DNA of 54,559 nucleotides from Acidovorax delafieldii (lineage in GTDB: Bacteria; Pseudomonadota; Gammaproteobacteria; Burkholderiales; Burkholderiaceae_C): positions 1 to 54,559 of the forward strand of contig DFQQ01000038.1 in the NCBI GenBank assembly GCA_002377855.1, read 5' to 3'. Every line of letters starts with the position of its first letter. The stretch's first letter is position 1. Positions 25,328 through 34,465 of this stretch are shown here, in pieces. The notes beneath the pieces are model-generated. The model had not been told where the DNA came from, did no database searches, and was given only the letters and a program-made list of their open reading frames with translations. The position numbers and the translations under genes were made by a program.

Positions 25328-26557
25328 TCAGCCCGCGCGGGTTTGACCCCCGCGCCGTGATGGCACCACCGGAGCAGTGAGCACAAGTACCAGCCCAAAG
25401 CAGTAGGCCAGACCTTCATTGGCCAGCCAGATGCCGCTGTGCGTGAGGCTTCCGACAAAAGCCACGCCAGCGAAGGCAATGGCGACGGCGCGGTCCAGCC
25501 GCTCCATCCTCCGGGCCTGCCACAGCGCCGCCACGAACACGCCAGCAAATGCGGCCAGCCCCGGCAAGCCATGCTCAATCATGAAGAACAGGAACTGGTT
25601 GTGCGGGTGGAATGCACCAGCGGCACACCATTCGGTAGTGGTTGCGATGCGGCAGAACTCCCCGTGGTACGCCCCGGTGCCCCAACCCAGCCAGGGTTTT
25701 TGAAAAAACAGTTCCAGTCCGTAGTGCAGGAAGTACAGGCGCGGCCCGATGGAGGTGGTGGTTTCAGGCACCTCGCCCAGCTCCTTGAGGCCCAGCGCTA
25801 CCCGGGGAACGATGGTGGGCGACAAGAGCACCGCCGTGCCCAGCACCACAGCCACCAATCCCAGCGCGACCCACCAGCGGCGCACCGGCACCATGGCCAG
25901 CACAAACGCCAGCACCGCCACGGCAGTGGCCACATAGCCCGTGCGCCCATACAGCAACTGGGTGTTGCACACAAAGGCCAGCGCGGCCACGGCAAACCAT
26001 GCTCCGCGCTGCCAAGCCACCTGGGTACGCAGCGCCAGGTACAGACCGCGCAGCATCAGCAAGGCCATCAGCACACTCTGCGTGATGTAGTCCTTGAAAA
26101 CCGAATGGTCGCCCCCCCAGCCCAGAGTCTGCGCGCGCGACCACGGCAGGCGCCACCAGATGCTGAGGTAGCTGCTGGCCAGCGTTAACAGCGCTGCCAC
26201 TGTGAAAGCCGTCCAGCAACGCTCGCGGGTCTTTTCATCCCGCGCCAGCAGGGAGATGGCGATGACCATGAGCAGCAGCTTGTCGTACTTGAGCCAGTGG
26301 TCGAACACCACACGCCACGGGGCGCTGGTGTAGAGCGCACCCAGCAAGATGATGGCGTACAGGGCCAGCAGCGGATAGGTGACAGCGCTGCCACGCACCA
26401 CATCCCAGTGCTGGCGCAAGCCGCCTGCGAACAGCCACGCAAGCACCAGGCAAAGCAACGTGATGTTGGCCCCCGCAAGCGTCCACGGGATCGAAAAATA
26501 GGCTGCAATGAGACTGTAGACAGCCGCCGTGCGCAGAAAAACGTGGGGATACTGCAT
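25328..26557 (-). CDS. O-antigen ligase family protein (WaaL-like)
   Basis: About 409 residues from ATG 26557. At least ten hydrophobic segments are interrupted by a large periplasmic loop carrying WLGWGTGAYHGEF and the HPHNQFLFF motif, which holds the conserved His of Wzy/WaaL-family ligases. WaaL joins undecaprenyl-linked O-antigen to lipid A-core in the inner membrane; related enzymes polymerise repeat units or glycosylate pilin. An upstream ATG (26608) would add 17 residues. It is convergent with the transferase gene to the left. Confidence 0.8.
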   Translation of the reverse strand: MQYPHVFLRTAAVYSLIAAYFSIPWTLAGANITLLCLVLAWLFAGGLRQHWDVVRGSAVTYPLLALYAIILLGALYTSAPWRVVFDHWLKYDKLLLMVIAISLLARDEKTRERCWTAFTVAALLTLASSYLSIWWRLPWSRAQTLGWGGDHSVFKDYITQSVLMALLMLRGLYLALRTQVAWQRGAWFAVAALAFVCNTQLLYGRTGYVATAVAVLAFVLAMVPVRRWWVALGLVAVVLGTAVLLSPTIVPRVALGLKELGEVPETTTSIGPRLYFLHYGLELFFQKPWLGWGTGAYHGEFCRIATTTEWCAAGAFHPHNQFLFFMIEHGLPGLAAFAGVFVAALWQARRMERLDRAVAIAFAGVAFVGSLTHSGIWLANEGLAYCFGLVLVLTAPVVPSRRGGQTRAG

Positions 26558-26689
26558 AGACCCTGTCACCGAAGCGGCAACAACTTTGACACCAGGCGGG
26601 CACTTCACTGGCGCCCAGGCCGCGATAATTGAAGCTCTACATTATCCATTGCGCAGCTGCGGCCCCGCCGCCTTTGTGCTCCGCGTCCA

Positions 26690-27403
26690 ATGCCCCATCC
26701 TATCGTTCACGCCATGTACTGGGACAACATCCCCAGTGTCATCCTGCAAAAACAGCGAGAAGTTTTTGCCGCCCTGGACGTGCCACTGCAGCAGGAATCT
26801 GCGCACCGCGTCCCTCACGGCACCTGGATGAACAGCGTGGTGGAGCGCATGGGCTCGGACGACATCGTCATCTTTTGTGACATTGACGCTTTTCCGCTCA
26901 AGCGGGCTGGCTACGACATGGCCGTGGCCCACGCCGAGCGTGGCGCCATCTTCGGGCTATCGCAGTTTTCCAACCACAAGAAGACCACGCACACCTATGC
27001 GGGCCCCATGTTCATGGCGTTTCGCAAAAGCGTGTGGGAGCAACTGGGGCGGCCGGACCTCAAGTCTTCGCCGGCCTATGACGCTGCCGAAGGCTTGTCG
27101 GCGCTGGCGCGCGAACAGGGCGTGCCGCTGGTGCTGCACAAACCCACGGCCACGCTGATCTCCAAGTTTGCGCTGGGCAACGAGGGGGTGTTCGGCATTG
27201 GCACCTTCTATGGCGACAACGACTTCTTTCACCTGTTTGAGTCGCGCGAGCCCGCCTACGAGCAACTGCTGGTGGCCGTGGCAGATGACGCCATCGCGCA
27301 GCGCCCTTTGCAGTTTGCCCAGTACCTGGAAGCGGCCATCGCGCTGCAACAAGGCATGCCGGTCAAGAAAAAACGCCGCTGGTGGCGCCGCCTGCTGGGT
27401 TGA
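26690..27403 (+). CDS. Putative glycosyltransferase-like protein, unknown specificity
   Basis: 237 residues. A GT-A-like nucleotide-sugar site is suggested by DIVIFCDIDAFPLK (a DxD-type acidic motif after a hydrophobic strand), then a region with TYAGPMFMAFRKSVWEQLG. The C-terminus is strongly basic (KKKRRWWRRLL), typical of peripheral membrane transferases. I do not recognise a named family. It is followed 8 bp later by a family-25 transferase gene, supporting a shared glycan pathway. Confidence 0.6.
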   Translation: MPHPIVHAMYWDNIPSVILQKQREVFAALDVPLQQESAHRVPHGTWMNSVVERMGSDDIVIFCDIDAFPLKRAGYDMAVAHAERGAIFGLSQFSNHKKTTHTYAGPMFMAFRKSVWEQLGRPDLKSSPAYDAAEGLSALAREQGVPLVLHKPTATLISKFALGNEGVFGIGTFYGDNDFFHLFESREPAYEQLLVAVADDAIAQRPLQFAQYLEAAIALQQGMPVKKKRRWWRRLLG

Positions 27404-27411
27404 ACGCACCC

Positions 27412-28152
27412 ATGAGCCTGCCCATCGTTTTCATCAACCTGGACCGCGATGCCGAGCGCCGCACGCGGCTGCTGGCCGAACTGCAGCAGATCGACATGCC
27501 CAGCGAGCGCTTTCCTGCCGTGTGGTGGGCCGATGTGCCCCCCGAGCAAGCTGGCCGCTGGTACAGCGACGAACTGAATGCGCGCCAGTACTACAAGCCA
27601 CTGCGCAATGGCGAAAAGGGCTGCTACGCCAGCCACATCGGCGCATGGCAGCAACTGCTGGCCAGCGATGCGCCCGCATTGGTCGTGCTGGAAGACGATG
27701 TGCGCCTGACACCACAGTTTGCCGAAGTGGTAACGGCCATTGCCGCCCTGAATGAGCCATGGGACATGGTCAAGCTGCTGGGCCGCGACCGGGAGAAGGT
27801 GCGGTCGCAGCGCCTGTTGGTACCAGGCACCGCGCTGGTGGACTACGCCCGTGTGCCCAGCATGACGGCAGGCTACGTCGTCAGCCGCGCAGGGGCTGCC
27901 AAGCTGTTGGCCCGCCGCCAGCCCTTTGGCAGGCCCATTGATGTGGACCTGCGCTTCTGGTGGGAATGCGACCAACTGCGCATTTTGGGCGTGTCACCCT
28001 CGGCCATTGCGCTGGACGAGACCAGCGAGGTCAGCAGCATCTGGGACACCCGTGACACGCTCACACCCGGCCAGCGCTGGCGCAAGTTCACGATGAAGCT
28101 GGCGCTGACGGTGGGCAACGCGTGGCACCGCCGTCGCTTGCCCAAGCTCTAA
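27412..28152 (+). CDS. Family 25 glycosyltransferase (LPS biosynthesis type)
   Basis: 246 residues from ATG 27412. Family-25 hallmarks are PIVFINLDRDAERRTRLLAELQ at the N-terminus, NGEKGCYASHIGAWQQLLAS, and LVVLEDDVRL containing the metal-binding acidic motif. Bacterial members such as LgtB/LgtE-type proteins add galactose or glucose to lipooligosaccharide. Its start lies just after the previous gene. The C-terminal tail is basic (WRKFTMKLALT...RRRLPKL), suggesting membrane association. Confidence 0.8.
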   Translation: MSLPIVFINLDRDAERRTRLLAELQQIDMPSERFPAVWWADVPPEQAGRWYSDELNARQYYKPLRNGEKGCYASHIGAWQQLLASDAPALVVLEDDVRLTPQFAEVVTAIAALNEPWDMVKLLGRDREKVRSQRLLVPGTALVDYARVPSMTAGYVVSRAGAAKLLARRQPFGRPIDVDLRFWWECDQLRILGVSPSAIALDETSEVSSIWDTRDTLTPGQRWRKFTMKLALTVGNAWHRRRLPKL

Positions 28153-29250
28153 TCAGGGAGAACCGTGGGTATGCACACGCTCCAGCAATTGCTGGTAGCG
28201 GGTGTGCATCCTGGCCAAGCTGTACTCCTGCACCGCTTGCGCCCGTGCCGCCTGGCCCAAGCTTGCGGCACGGACCGGGTCTGCCAGCAAGCCTGCCAGC
28301 GCCTGCGCCAGGGCTGGTGCATCGCCTTCTGGCACCAGCAGCCCCGTCTTGCCGGGTTGCATGACGCCGCGCACACCCACCACATCAGAAGCCACGCAGG
28401 CACAACCTGCCGCCATGCCCTCCACCAGCGCCAGGGGCATACCTTCGTAGTGGGTGGACAGCACAAAGATCTGGTGGCTCATCAGCCGCTGGGGCAGGTC
28501 GGACACGGGCCCGAGAAAGTGCACCTGATCGGCCACCCCGCGCTGCTCGGCCAGCGCTTGCATGCGCTTTTGAAGACTCGCCTTGCCGCCGCCTGCCAGA
28601 TACACGGGTGCAGTCACGCCCTGGGCCTTGAGCAAGGCCGCCGCTTCAATCAGGGTGGCGTGGTCTTTCTGCCGGGCAAAGCGCGCCGCCATCACGATGC
28701 CGGGTGCGCGCTCGGCAAACGGCATCAGGACGGCCTCGGGAAAGCGTTCCAGGTCAATGCCGTTGGGAATGGCCACGCAGCGCGCTGCAGGGAAGCCGCG
28801 CGCCACCAGTTGCTCGCGCACGCCTTCGGACACGCCCACGGTGGCCGCCGTGCGGTTGGCCAGCCACAGCGCCTGCTTCAGGCGCCAGCGCGTATACCGC
28901 TCGCGGGAGTTGTGCTCCACATGCACCAGCCGGGGCACCTGGGCCAGCAGCCCGGCGTAGCGGCCCCAAAGGTGCTCGCTGTAGCCGTGGGCCACCAGAA
29001 TGTCGGGGCGCCATTGCAGCGCCAGCGCGCGCAGCGCCCACACCGTGGCGGCATGGGTCCAGCCGGGCACCACCCGCACGTCCAGCCCCTGGGCGCGCAG
29101 GGCTTCCACTTTTTCGGGCAGCGTCGTGCGGCGCTTGCGGCGCAGCACCAGCACCACATCCATGCCCGCGCTGCGGGCGGCCAGGCAAAGGTCTACCGCC
29201 ACCTGGGTGGCCCCGGAAAAGCCACCAGTGACGAAGTGCATCACCCGCAT
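28153..29250 (-). CDS. Family 4 glycosyltransferase
   Basis: 365 residues with the GT-B architecture of family 4. The N-domain begins MRVMHFVTGGFSGATQVAVDL; the C-domain shows IPNGIDLERFPE, IVMAARFARQKDHATLIEAA and the donor-binding THYEGMPLALVEGMAAGCACVASD. Such enzymes transfer sugars from nucleotide donors in the cytoplasm to growing surface glycans. It is convergent with the family-25 gene (the stops abut at 28152/28153). Confidence 0.85.
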   Translation of the reverse strand: MRVMHFVTGGFSGATQVAVDLCLAARSAGMDVVLVLRRKRRTTLPEKVEALRAQGLDVRVVPGWTHAATVWALRALALQWRPDILVAHGYSEHLWGRYAGLLAQVPRLVHVEHNSRERYTRWRLKQALWLANRTAATVGVSEGVREQLVARGFPAARCVAIPNGIDLERFPEAVLMPFAERAPGIVMAARFARQKDHATLIEAAALLKAQGVTAPVYLAGGGKASLQKRMQALAEQRGVADQVHFLGPVSDLPQRLMSHQIFVLSTHYEGMPLALVEGMAAGCACVASDVVGVRGVMQPGKTGLLVPEGDAPALAQALAGLLADPVRAASLGQAARAQAVQEYSLARMHTRYQQLLERVHTHGSP

Positions 29251-29284
29251 GGCAGCCCCGGCAGCACGCTGGGCAGGCGCAAGC

Positions 29285-29491
29285 TCAGTGCCCCGCGCGA
29301 ACCACTTCGCCCGCCTTCAAGCGGTACACGGTGCCGCAATAGGGGCACTTGGCTTCGCCGGTGTGGGCCACGTCCAGGTACACCTTGGGGTGGCTGTTCC
29401 ACAGCTTCATGTCGGCCTTAGGGTTGGGGCAGAACACGCCGCCTTGGGCGTTCAGGTCCTTGGCCAGAACTTCTACAACTGCTTGGGACAT
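29285..29491 (-). CDS. Small zinc-ribbon protein (CHCC type)
   Basis: 68 residues from ATG 29491. The C-terminal metal site reads VFCPNPKADMKLW...HPKVYLDVAHTGEAKCPYCGTVYRL. This combines a Cys, a His and a CPYC knuckle, the pattern of the zinc-finger domain related to NDUFS6. It begins just after the ilvE stop, so the two are co-transcribed, a pairing often seen in betaproteobacteria. Role unknown. Confidence 0.75.
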   Translation of the reverse strand: MSQAVVEVLAKDLNAQGGVFCPNPKADMKLWNSHPKVYLDVAHTGEAKCPYCGTVYRLKAGEVVRAGH

Positions 29492-29493
29492 GA

Positions 29494-30444
29494 TCAAACC
29501 TTGGTGAGCCAGTGGGCGTATTGAGGGTTGCGGCCGTTGACGATGTCAAAGAACGCCGTTTGGATTTTTTCGGTGATGGGGCCACGGCTGCCCACGTAGT
29601 CGCCCTTGCCCAGCTCGATGCGGTCCAGTTCGCGGATGGGGGTGACTTCGGCGGCGGTGCCGGTGAAAAAAGCTTCGTCGGCGATGTACACCTCGTCGCG
29701 CGTGATGCGCTTTTGCACGATCTCCAGGCCCAGGTCCTTGGCGATGTGGAAGATGGTGTTGCGGGTGATGCCGTTCAGGGCGCCAGCCGACAGGTCGGGC
29801 GTATAGATCACGCCGTTCTTGACCACGAAAATGTTCTCGCCCGCGCCTTCGGACACGAAGCCGGAGCTGTCGAGCAGCAGTGCTTCGTCGTAGCCCTCGT
29901 CGGTGGCTTCCATGTTGGCCAGGATGGAGTTGGTGTAGTTGCTCACCGCCTTGGCCTGCGTCATGGTGATGTTGACGTGGTGGCGGGTGTAGCTGCTGGT
30001 CTTGACGCGGATGCCTCGCTTCATGCCTTCTTCACCCAGGTAAGCGCCCCAGGCCCAGGCGGCCACCATCAGGTGGATGGTGTTGCCCTTGGGGCTGACG
30101 CCCAGCTTCTTGTCACCCACCCAGGTGAGGGGGCGGATGTAGCCGGATTCGAGCTTGTTTTCTCGGATCACGGCCTTTTGCACCTCGTTGACCTCTTCCT
30201 GGCTGAACGGAATCTTCATGCGCAGGATCTTGGCGCTGTTGAACAGGCGCTCGGTGTGCTCCTGCAGGCGGAAGATTGCCGGACCATTGACGGTGTTGTA
30301 GGCGCGCACGCCTTCAAAAGCGCCGCAACCGTAGTGCAGCGTGTGGGTCAGCACATGGATCTTGGCATCGCGCCAGTCGACCATCTGGCCGTCCATCCAG
30401 ATTTTGCCGTCGCGATCGGCCATCGAGGGAACTACGGGGCTCAT
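29494..30444 (-). CDS. ilvE: Branched-chain amino-acid aminotransferase
   Basis: 316 residues of the fold-type IV PLP aminotransferase family: LHYGCGAFEGVRAY near residues 36-50, the Schiff-base Lys in TQAKAVSNYTNSILANMEA, and EGAGENIFVVKNGVIYTP followed by LNGITRNT. IlvE carries out the last step of Val, Leu and Ile synthesis (or first step of degradation) using glutamate and 2-oxoglutarate. Length and motifs are typical. It precedes the small zinc-ribbon gene on the same strand. Confidence 0.92.
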   Translation of the reverse strand: MSPVVPSMADRDGKIWMDGQMVDWRDAKIHVLTHTLHYGCGAFEGVRAYNTVNGPAIFRLQEHTERLFNSAKILRMKIPFSQEEVNEVQKAVIRENKLESGYIRPLTWVGDKKLGVSPKGNTIHLMVAAWAWGAYLGEEGMKRGIRVKTSSYTRHHVNITMTQAKAVSNYTNSILANMEATDEGYDEALLLDSSGFVSEGAGENIFVVKNGVIYTPDLSAGALNGITRNTIFHIAKDLGLEIVQKRITRDEVYIADEAFFTGTAAEVTPIRELDRIELGKGDYVGSRGPITEKIQTAFFDIVNGRNPQYAHWLTKV

Positions 30445-30537
30445 GGTTGTCCTTTGGGGTTGCTGGGGGTTGGCAAGCCCTGGATTTTACGAGGCTGCCG
30501 GGCGGGCGCAGGGCGCTTGCGCCAATGGCGTGGCGGC

Positions 30538-30960
30538 TTACTCGGCCTCAGGCCCGGACTCGACCTGCGGGCGCACCAGTGCCCACTTCTGCAAGCGGCC
30601 ATTGACAAACTCGCAGGTCACATGCGACTGGGTGCCGTCGGTCCAGCGGTACACCTCGGGCTGGGCGTCTTCCGCCGACACACGCTCGCCCAATGATTGC
30701 GTCATCGCCATCACATGCATCAGGTTCACGCCGGGTTTGAGCCGGGCATTGAGCATGACGGCGCTGCCCACGTACCCAATGGGCCGGTTGGCCGCCTTCT
30801 TCATCACGTTCATGAGCCGCGTGAAGTGCAGCAGCGCCCACATGACCAAGCCGCCTGCGACGGCCGCCACGCCCGGCCAGCCGGCAGAGGCGTAGCCCAC
30901 CAGCACCAGCCCGATGACCCCTGCTGGGACAAGAATATTGCGCAAATTCATGGGCGACAT
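30538..30960 (-). CDS. Small membrane protein of unknown function
   Basis: 140 residues from ATG 30960. One or two N-terminal membrane segments (ILVPAGVIGLVLVGYASAGWPGVAAVAGGLVMWALLHF) precede a soluble part containing VMLNARLKPGVNLMHVMAMTQSLG and ending CEFVNGRLQKWALVRP. I believe homologues occur in related genera under misleading names, but no function is evident. It sits between ilvE and radA on the same strand without close coupling. Confidence 0.6.
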   Translation of the reverse strand: MSPMNLRNILVPAGVIGLVLVGYASAGWPGVAAVAGGLVMWALLHFTRLMNVMKKAANRPIGYVGSAVMLNARLKPGVNLMHVMAMTQSLGERVSAEDAQPEVYRWTDGTQSHVTCEFVNGRLQKWALVRPQVESGPEAE

Positions 30961-31032
30961 TGTCGTATGTACGGCGGGCATGCGCGCTGCGGAGAGTGCG
31001 TACGGCGCTGCGCCACTGGGGCGCGCGGCCGG

Positions 31033-32415
31033 TCAGCCCATACCGCGCACCACGTTCATGGCCTCTTCCACCCGTTCCACCGCATGGATGGTGAGGCCCT
31101 CGATGGGCTTTTTGGGTGCATTGGCCTTGGGCACCACGGCCACGGAAAAGCCCAGCTTGGCGGCCTCCTTCAGGCGCTCCTGCCCACGGGGCGCTGGGCG
31201 CACCTCGCCCGCCAGGCCTACCTCGCCAAAGGCCAAAAAACCACGCGGCAGCGCCTTGCCCCGCAGACTGGAGGTGATGGCCAACATCACCGCCAAGTCG
31301 GCCGCGGGCTCGGTGATGCGCACGCCGCCCACCGCGTTCACAAACACGTCTTGGTCCATGCAGGCCACGCCCGCATGGCGGTGCAGCACGGCCAGCAGCA
31401 TGGCCAGGCGGTCCTTGTCCAGGCCCACGGAAAGGCGCCGGGGGCTGGGGCCGCCGCTGTCCACCAGCGCCTGTATTTCCACCAGCAGCGGGCGCGTGCC
31501 CTCCAGCGTCACCATCACGCAGCTGCCCGGCACAGGCTCGCTGTGCTGGCTGAGGAAGATGGCGCTGGGGTTGCTCACGCCCTTGAGGCCCTTCTCGGTC
31601 ATGGCGAACACGCCGATCTCGTTCACAGCGCCAAAGCGGTTCTTGATGGCACGCACCAGGCGGAACTGGCTGTGCGTGTCGCCCTCAAAGTACAGCACCG
31701 TGTCCACCATGTGTTCCAGCACGCGGGGGCCCGCCAGCGCGCCCTCCTTCGTCACATGCCCCACCAGCACGATGGCCACGCCTGACGACTTGGCGCAGCG
31801 CGTGAGGTGGGCCGCACATTCGCGCACCTGGGCCACCGATCCCGGGGCCGATGTGAGCTGGTCGGAGTACATCGTCTGGATGGAATCGATGACGGCCACG
31901 GCGGGCTGCATGGTTTCAATGGTCGCCAGTATCTTTTCAAGCTGAATCTCGGCCAGCACGTTGACCTGGCTATGGTCCAGCCCCAATCTGCGCGAGCGCA
32001 GCGCCACCTGGGCGCCGCTTTCCTCGCCCGTCACATACAGCGTGGGCAGGCCGCCACGCTGCAGCGCATCCAGCGCCTGCAGCAGCAGCGTGGACTTTCC
32101 AATGCCGGGGTCGCCGCCGATCAGCACCACCCCGCCTTCCACAATGCCGCCGCCCAGCACGCGGTCCAGCTCGTCAATGCCGCTGGGCGTGCGCTCCACA
32201 TCGCTCGCCTCGATGGCCGACAAAGGCGTGACTGCCTGCGATTGCGCCAACCCCGCATAGCCTTGGGGCGTGCTCAGGCGGTTTTTGCCGGCCGCCGCCT
32301 CGGTCACCGTTTCCACCAGCGTGTTCCACGCCCCGCAGCCAGGGCATTTACCGAGCCAGCGCGGGCTGGTGCCACCGCAATCGGTACAGGTGAAGGTGGT
32401 TTTGTCTTTGGCCAT
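31033..32415 (-). CDS. radA: DNA repair protein RadA
   Basis: 460 residues with the standard layout. The N-terminal C4 zinc finger is CTDCGGTSPRWLGKCPGCG, the RecA-like ATPase has Walker A GGDPGIGKST, the RadA-specific KNRFG motif (KNRFGAVNEIGVF) follows, and the C-terminal Lon-like domain ends with LVEIQALVDSGGPSPRRLSVG and SLRGKALPRGFLAFGEVGLAGE. RadA promotes branch migration in homologous recombination. Start ATG 32415 puts the zinc finger at the right distance. Confidence 0.95.
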   Translation of the reverse strand: MAKDKTTFTCTDCGGTSPRWLGKCPGCGAWNTLVETVTEAAAGKNRLSTPQGYAGLAQSQAVTPLSAIEASDVERTPSGIDELDRVLGGGIVEGGVVLIGGDPGIGKSTLLLQALDALQRGGLPTLYVTGEESGAQVALRSRRLGLDHSQVNVLAEIQLEKILATIETMQPAVAVIDSIQTMYSDQLTSAPGSVAQVRECAAHLTRCAKSSGVAIVLVGHVTKEGALAGPRVLEHMVDTVLYFEGDTHSQFRLVRAIKNRFGAVNEIGVFAMTEKGLKGVSNPSAIFLSQHSEPVPGSCVMVTLEGTRPLLVEIQALVDSGGPSPRRLSVGLDKDRLAMLLAVLHRHAGVACMDQDVFVNAVGGVRITEPAADLAVMLAITSSLRGKALPRGFLAFGEVGLAGEVRPAPRGQERLKEAAKLGFSVAVVPKANAPKKPIEGLTIHAVERVEEAMNVVRGMG

Positions 32416-32549
32416 GGCGGTATTCGTGAAGTGCCCCGACAGCAGATGAAAGACGTTTCAAGCGGGGAAAGCGACTATAGCGACCCGCCTGCAGGCCGCG
32501 GCAACACCCCGTACGATGGCGGGCTTGGCACCGCAGTTCGGAGTTGACA

Positions 32550-33380
32550 TTGCAGACCCCCACCAATCGCTTCAAAAAGGCACTGGCCGAGAGCCAGGCA
32601 CAAATCGGCCTGTGGCTCGGGCTGGCCGACGCCTACAGCGCCGAAATTCTCGCTGGCACGGGCTACGACTGGCTGCTCGTCGATGGTGAACATGCACCGA
32701 ACGATCTGCGCTCCATCCTGCACCAGTTGCAGGCCATTGCCAGCGCTTGCAGCGCCCTGCCGCCGGGCGCTCGGGCACCGCACGCCGTGGTCCGCGTACC
32801 CGTGGGCGACACCGCGCTCATCAAGCAGTACCTCGACCTTGGTACGCAAACCCTGCTGGTGCCGATGGTGGATACCCCCGAGCAGGCCGAGCAACTGGTT
32901 CGGGCCACCCGCTACGCGCCCGCTGGTGTGCGCGGCATGGGCAGCGCCCTGGCGCGTTCATCGCGCTGGCAGGCCTACCCCCGCTACGTGCATGAGGCCA
33001 ACCAGCAGGTGTGCCTGCTGGTGCAAGCCGAAACCGTGGAAGCACTGAGCAACCTGGACGCGATTGCGGCCACCCCCGGGGTCGATGGCGTATTCATCGG
33101 CCCGGCCGACCTGTCTGCCTCCATGGGGCACCCCGGCGACCCGGGCCACCCTGACGTACAGGCCGCCATCCACGATGGCATTGCACGCATCCTGCGTGCC
33201 GGCAAGGCACCGGGCATTTTGGCCACCACCGAATCACAGGCACGGCAGTGGCTGGCCGCGGGTGCGCTGTTTGTGGCTGTGGGCGTGGACACCATGCTGC
33301 TGGCCAGCGCAGCGCAAGACTTGTTGACGCGGTTTCGCGGCGCGGCAAATGGCACGCCGGCACGCCCGGCGGGCTATTGA
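32550..33380 (+). CDS. HpcH/HpaI-family aldolase (4-hydroxy-2-oxo acid aldolase)
   Basis: 276 residues from TTG 32550, chosen because GGAG ends 6 bp upstream; TTG 32544 in the same frame sits too close to that site. The metal-dependent class II aldolase has QIGLWLGLADAYSAEI, DGEHAPNDLRS (catalytic His), VRVPVGD (Arg), QAETVEAL (metal Glu) and GPADLSASMG (metal Asp). HpaI cleaves 4-hydroxy-2-oxoheptanedioate to pyruvate and succinate semialdehyde in homoprotocatechuate degradation, but related enzymes act on other 2-oxo acids. No other degradation gene of that pathway is nearby; a reductase and a GST gene follow. Confidence 0.8.
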   Translation: MQTPTNRFKKALAESQAQIGLWLGLADAYSAEILAGTGYDWLLVDGEHAPNDLRSILHQLQAIASACSALPPGARAPHAVVRVPVGDTALIKQYLDLGTQTLLVPMVDTPEQAEQLVRATRYAPAGVRGMGSALARSSRWQAYPRYVHEANQQVCLLVQAETVEALSNLDAIAATPGVDGVFIGPADLSASMGHPGDPGHPDVQAAIHDGIARILRAGKAPGILATTESQARQWLAAGALFVAVGVDTMLLASAAQDLLTRFRGAANGTPARPAGY

Positions 33381-33414
33381 CCCCCCTCATGAACGAAGGC
33401 AAGGTTCCGACAAC

Positions 33415-34392
33415 ATGAAAGCATGTATTTACGGCGCAGGCGCCATTGGCGGCTGGATGGGCGTGGCGCTGGCCCAGGCGGGTTGCCAAGTCAGCATGGT
33501 GGCGCGTGGCGACACGCTGCGCGCCTTGCAAACACATGGCCTGCGGCTGCGGCGCGCCGATGGCACGCTCGCGCAGGTCGCCGTCACTGCGCACGATGAC
33601 CCTGGCTCCCTCGGTGTGCAGGATTTGGTGGTCGTGGCCGTCAAGGCACCCGGGCTGCCTGATGTAGCGCGCGCCATGGCGCCTCTGCTGGGGCCAGACA
33701 CGACCGTGCTCACTGCCATGAACGGCGTGCCCTGGTGGTTCCTGGACGGCGTCGGCGGCACGGCACAAGGGCATGCGCTGCAATCGGTGGACGCAGATGG
33801 CGCGATTGCCTCTGCCATACCGGGCCACCAGGTGGTGGGCAGTGTGGTGCACACCAGTTGCGCCATCGAATCGCCCGGCCTCGTGCGCCAGCACTTCGGC
33901 AACCGGCTCATTGTGGGCGAGCCCGATGGCAGCCACAGCGCGCGCCTGCTGGCCTTGGCCGAAACTCTGCGGCGCGGCGGTATCGACGTGGAGGTGTCGG
34001 ACTGCATTCAGAAGGACATCTGGTTCAAGCTCTGGGGCAACCTCACCATGAACCCGATCAGCGCGCTCACCGGTGCCACCACCGACCGCATCCTGGACGA
34101 CGACCTGGTGCGCGGTTTTGTGAGCGCCGTGATGCTGGAGGCCAAGGCCATCGGCGAGAAGCTGGGCCTGCCGATTGCGCAGCAGCCCGAGGACCGCCAC
34201 GCCGTCACCCGCAAGCTGGGGGCTTTCAAGACGTCGATGCTGCAGGACGTGGAGGCGGGCAAACCCATGGAAATCGACGCGCTGGTGGGCGCGGTGCGCG
34301 AGCTCGGCCTGATCACCGGCACGCCCACACCGCACACCGACACCTTGCTGGGCTTGGTGCGCCTGATGGCACGCACGCGCGGCCTGTATTGA
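33415..34392 (+). CDS. 2-dehydropantoate 2-reductase family (ketopantoate reductase-like)
   Basis: 325 residues from ATG 33415. The Rossmann motif IYGAGAIGG and VAVKAPGLPDVA in the N-domain, and the catalytic Lys region QKDIWFKLWGNLTMNPISALTGA in the C-domain, match PanE/ApbA proteins, which reduce ketopantoate with NADPH. It lies 34 bp after the aldolase and could act on a related 2-oxo acid; the family contains several non-PanE paralogues, so pantothenate synthesis is not certain. Confidence 0.8.
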   Translation: MKACIYGAGAIGGWMGVALAQAGCQVSMVARGDTLRALQTHGLRLRRADGTLAQVAVTAHDDPGSLGVQDLVVVAVKAPGLPDVARAMAPLLGPDTTVLTAMNGVPWWFLDGVGGTAQGHALQSVDADGAIASAIPGHQVVGSVVHTSCAIESPGLVRQHFGNRLIVGEPDGSHSARLLALAETLRRGGIDVEVSDCIQKDIWFKLWGNLTMNPISALTGATTDRILDDDLVRGFVSAVMLEAKAIGEKLGLPIAQQPEDRHAVTRKLGAFKTSMLQDVEAGKPMEIDALVGAVRELGLITGTPTPHTDTLLGLVRLMARTRGLY

Positions 34393-34403
34393 ACATATAT
34401 GAC

Positions 34404-34461
34404 CGAATTGGCCTCCAGCGCTTAATAGAAAAGCGCGAGCAGCTATCTATTTAATAGCAAA
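34404..34461 (+). repeat. Dispersed two-hairpin palindromic repeat, copy E
   Basis: CCGAATTGGCCTCCAGCGCTT, AAAAGCGCGAGCAGCTAT and TATTTAATAGCAAA show the complete two-hairpin order. It ends about 5 bp before the GST start codon and so supplies most of the 5' leader of that gene. Confidence 0.85.
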
Positions 34462-34465
34462 ATTC

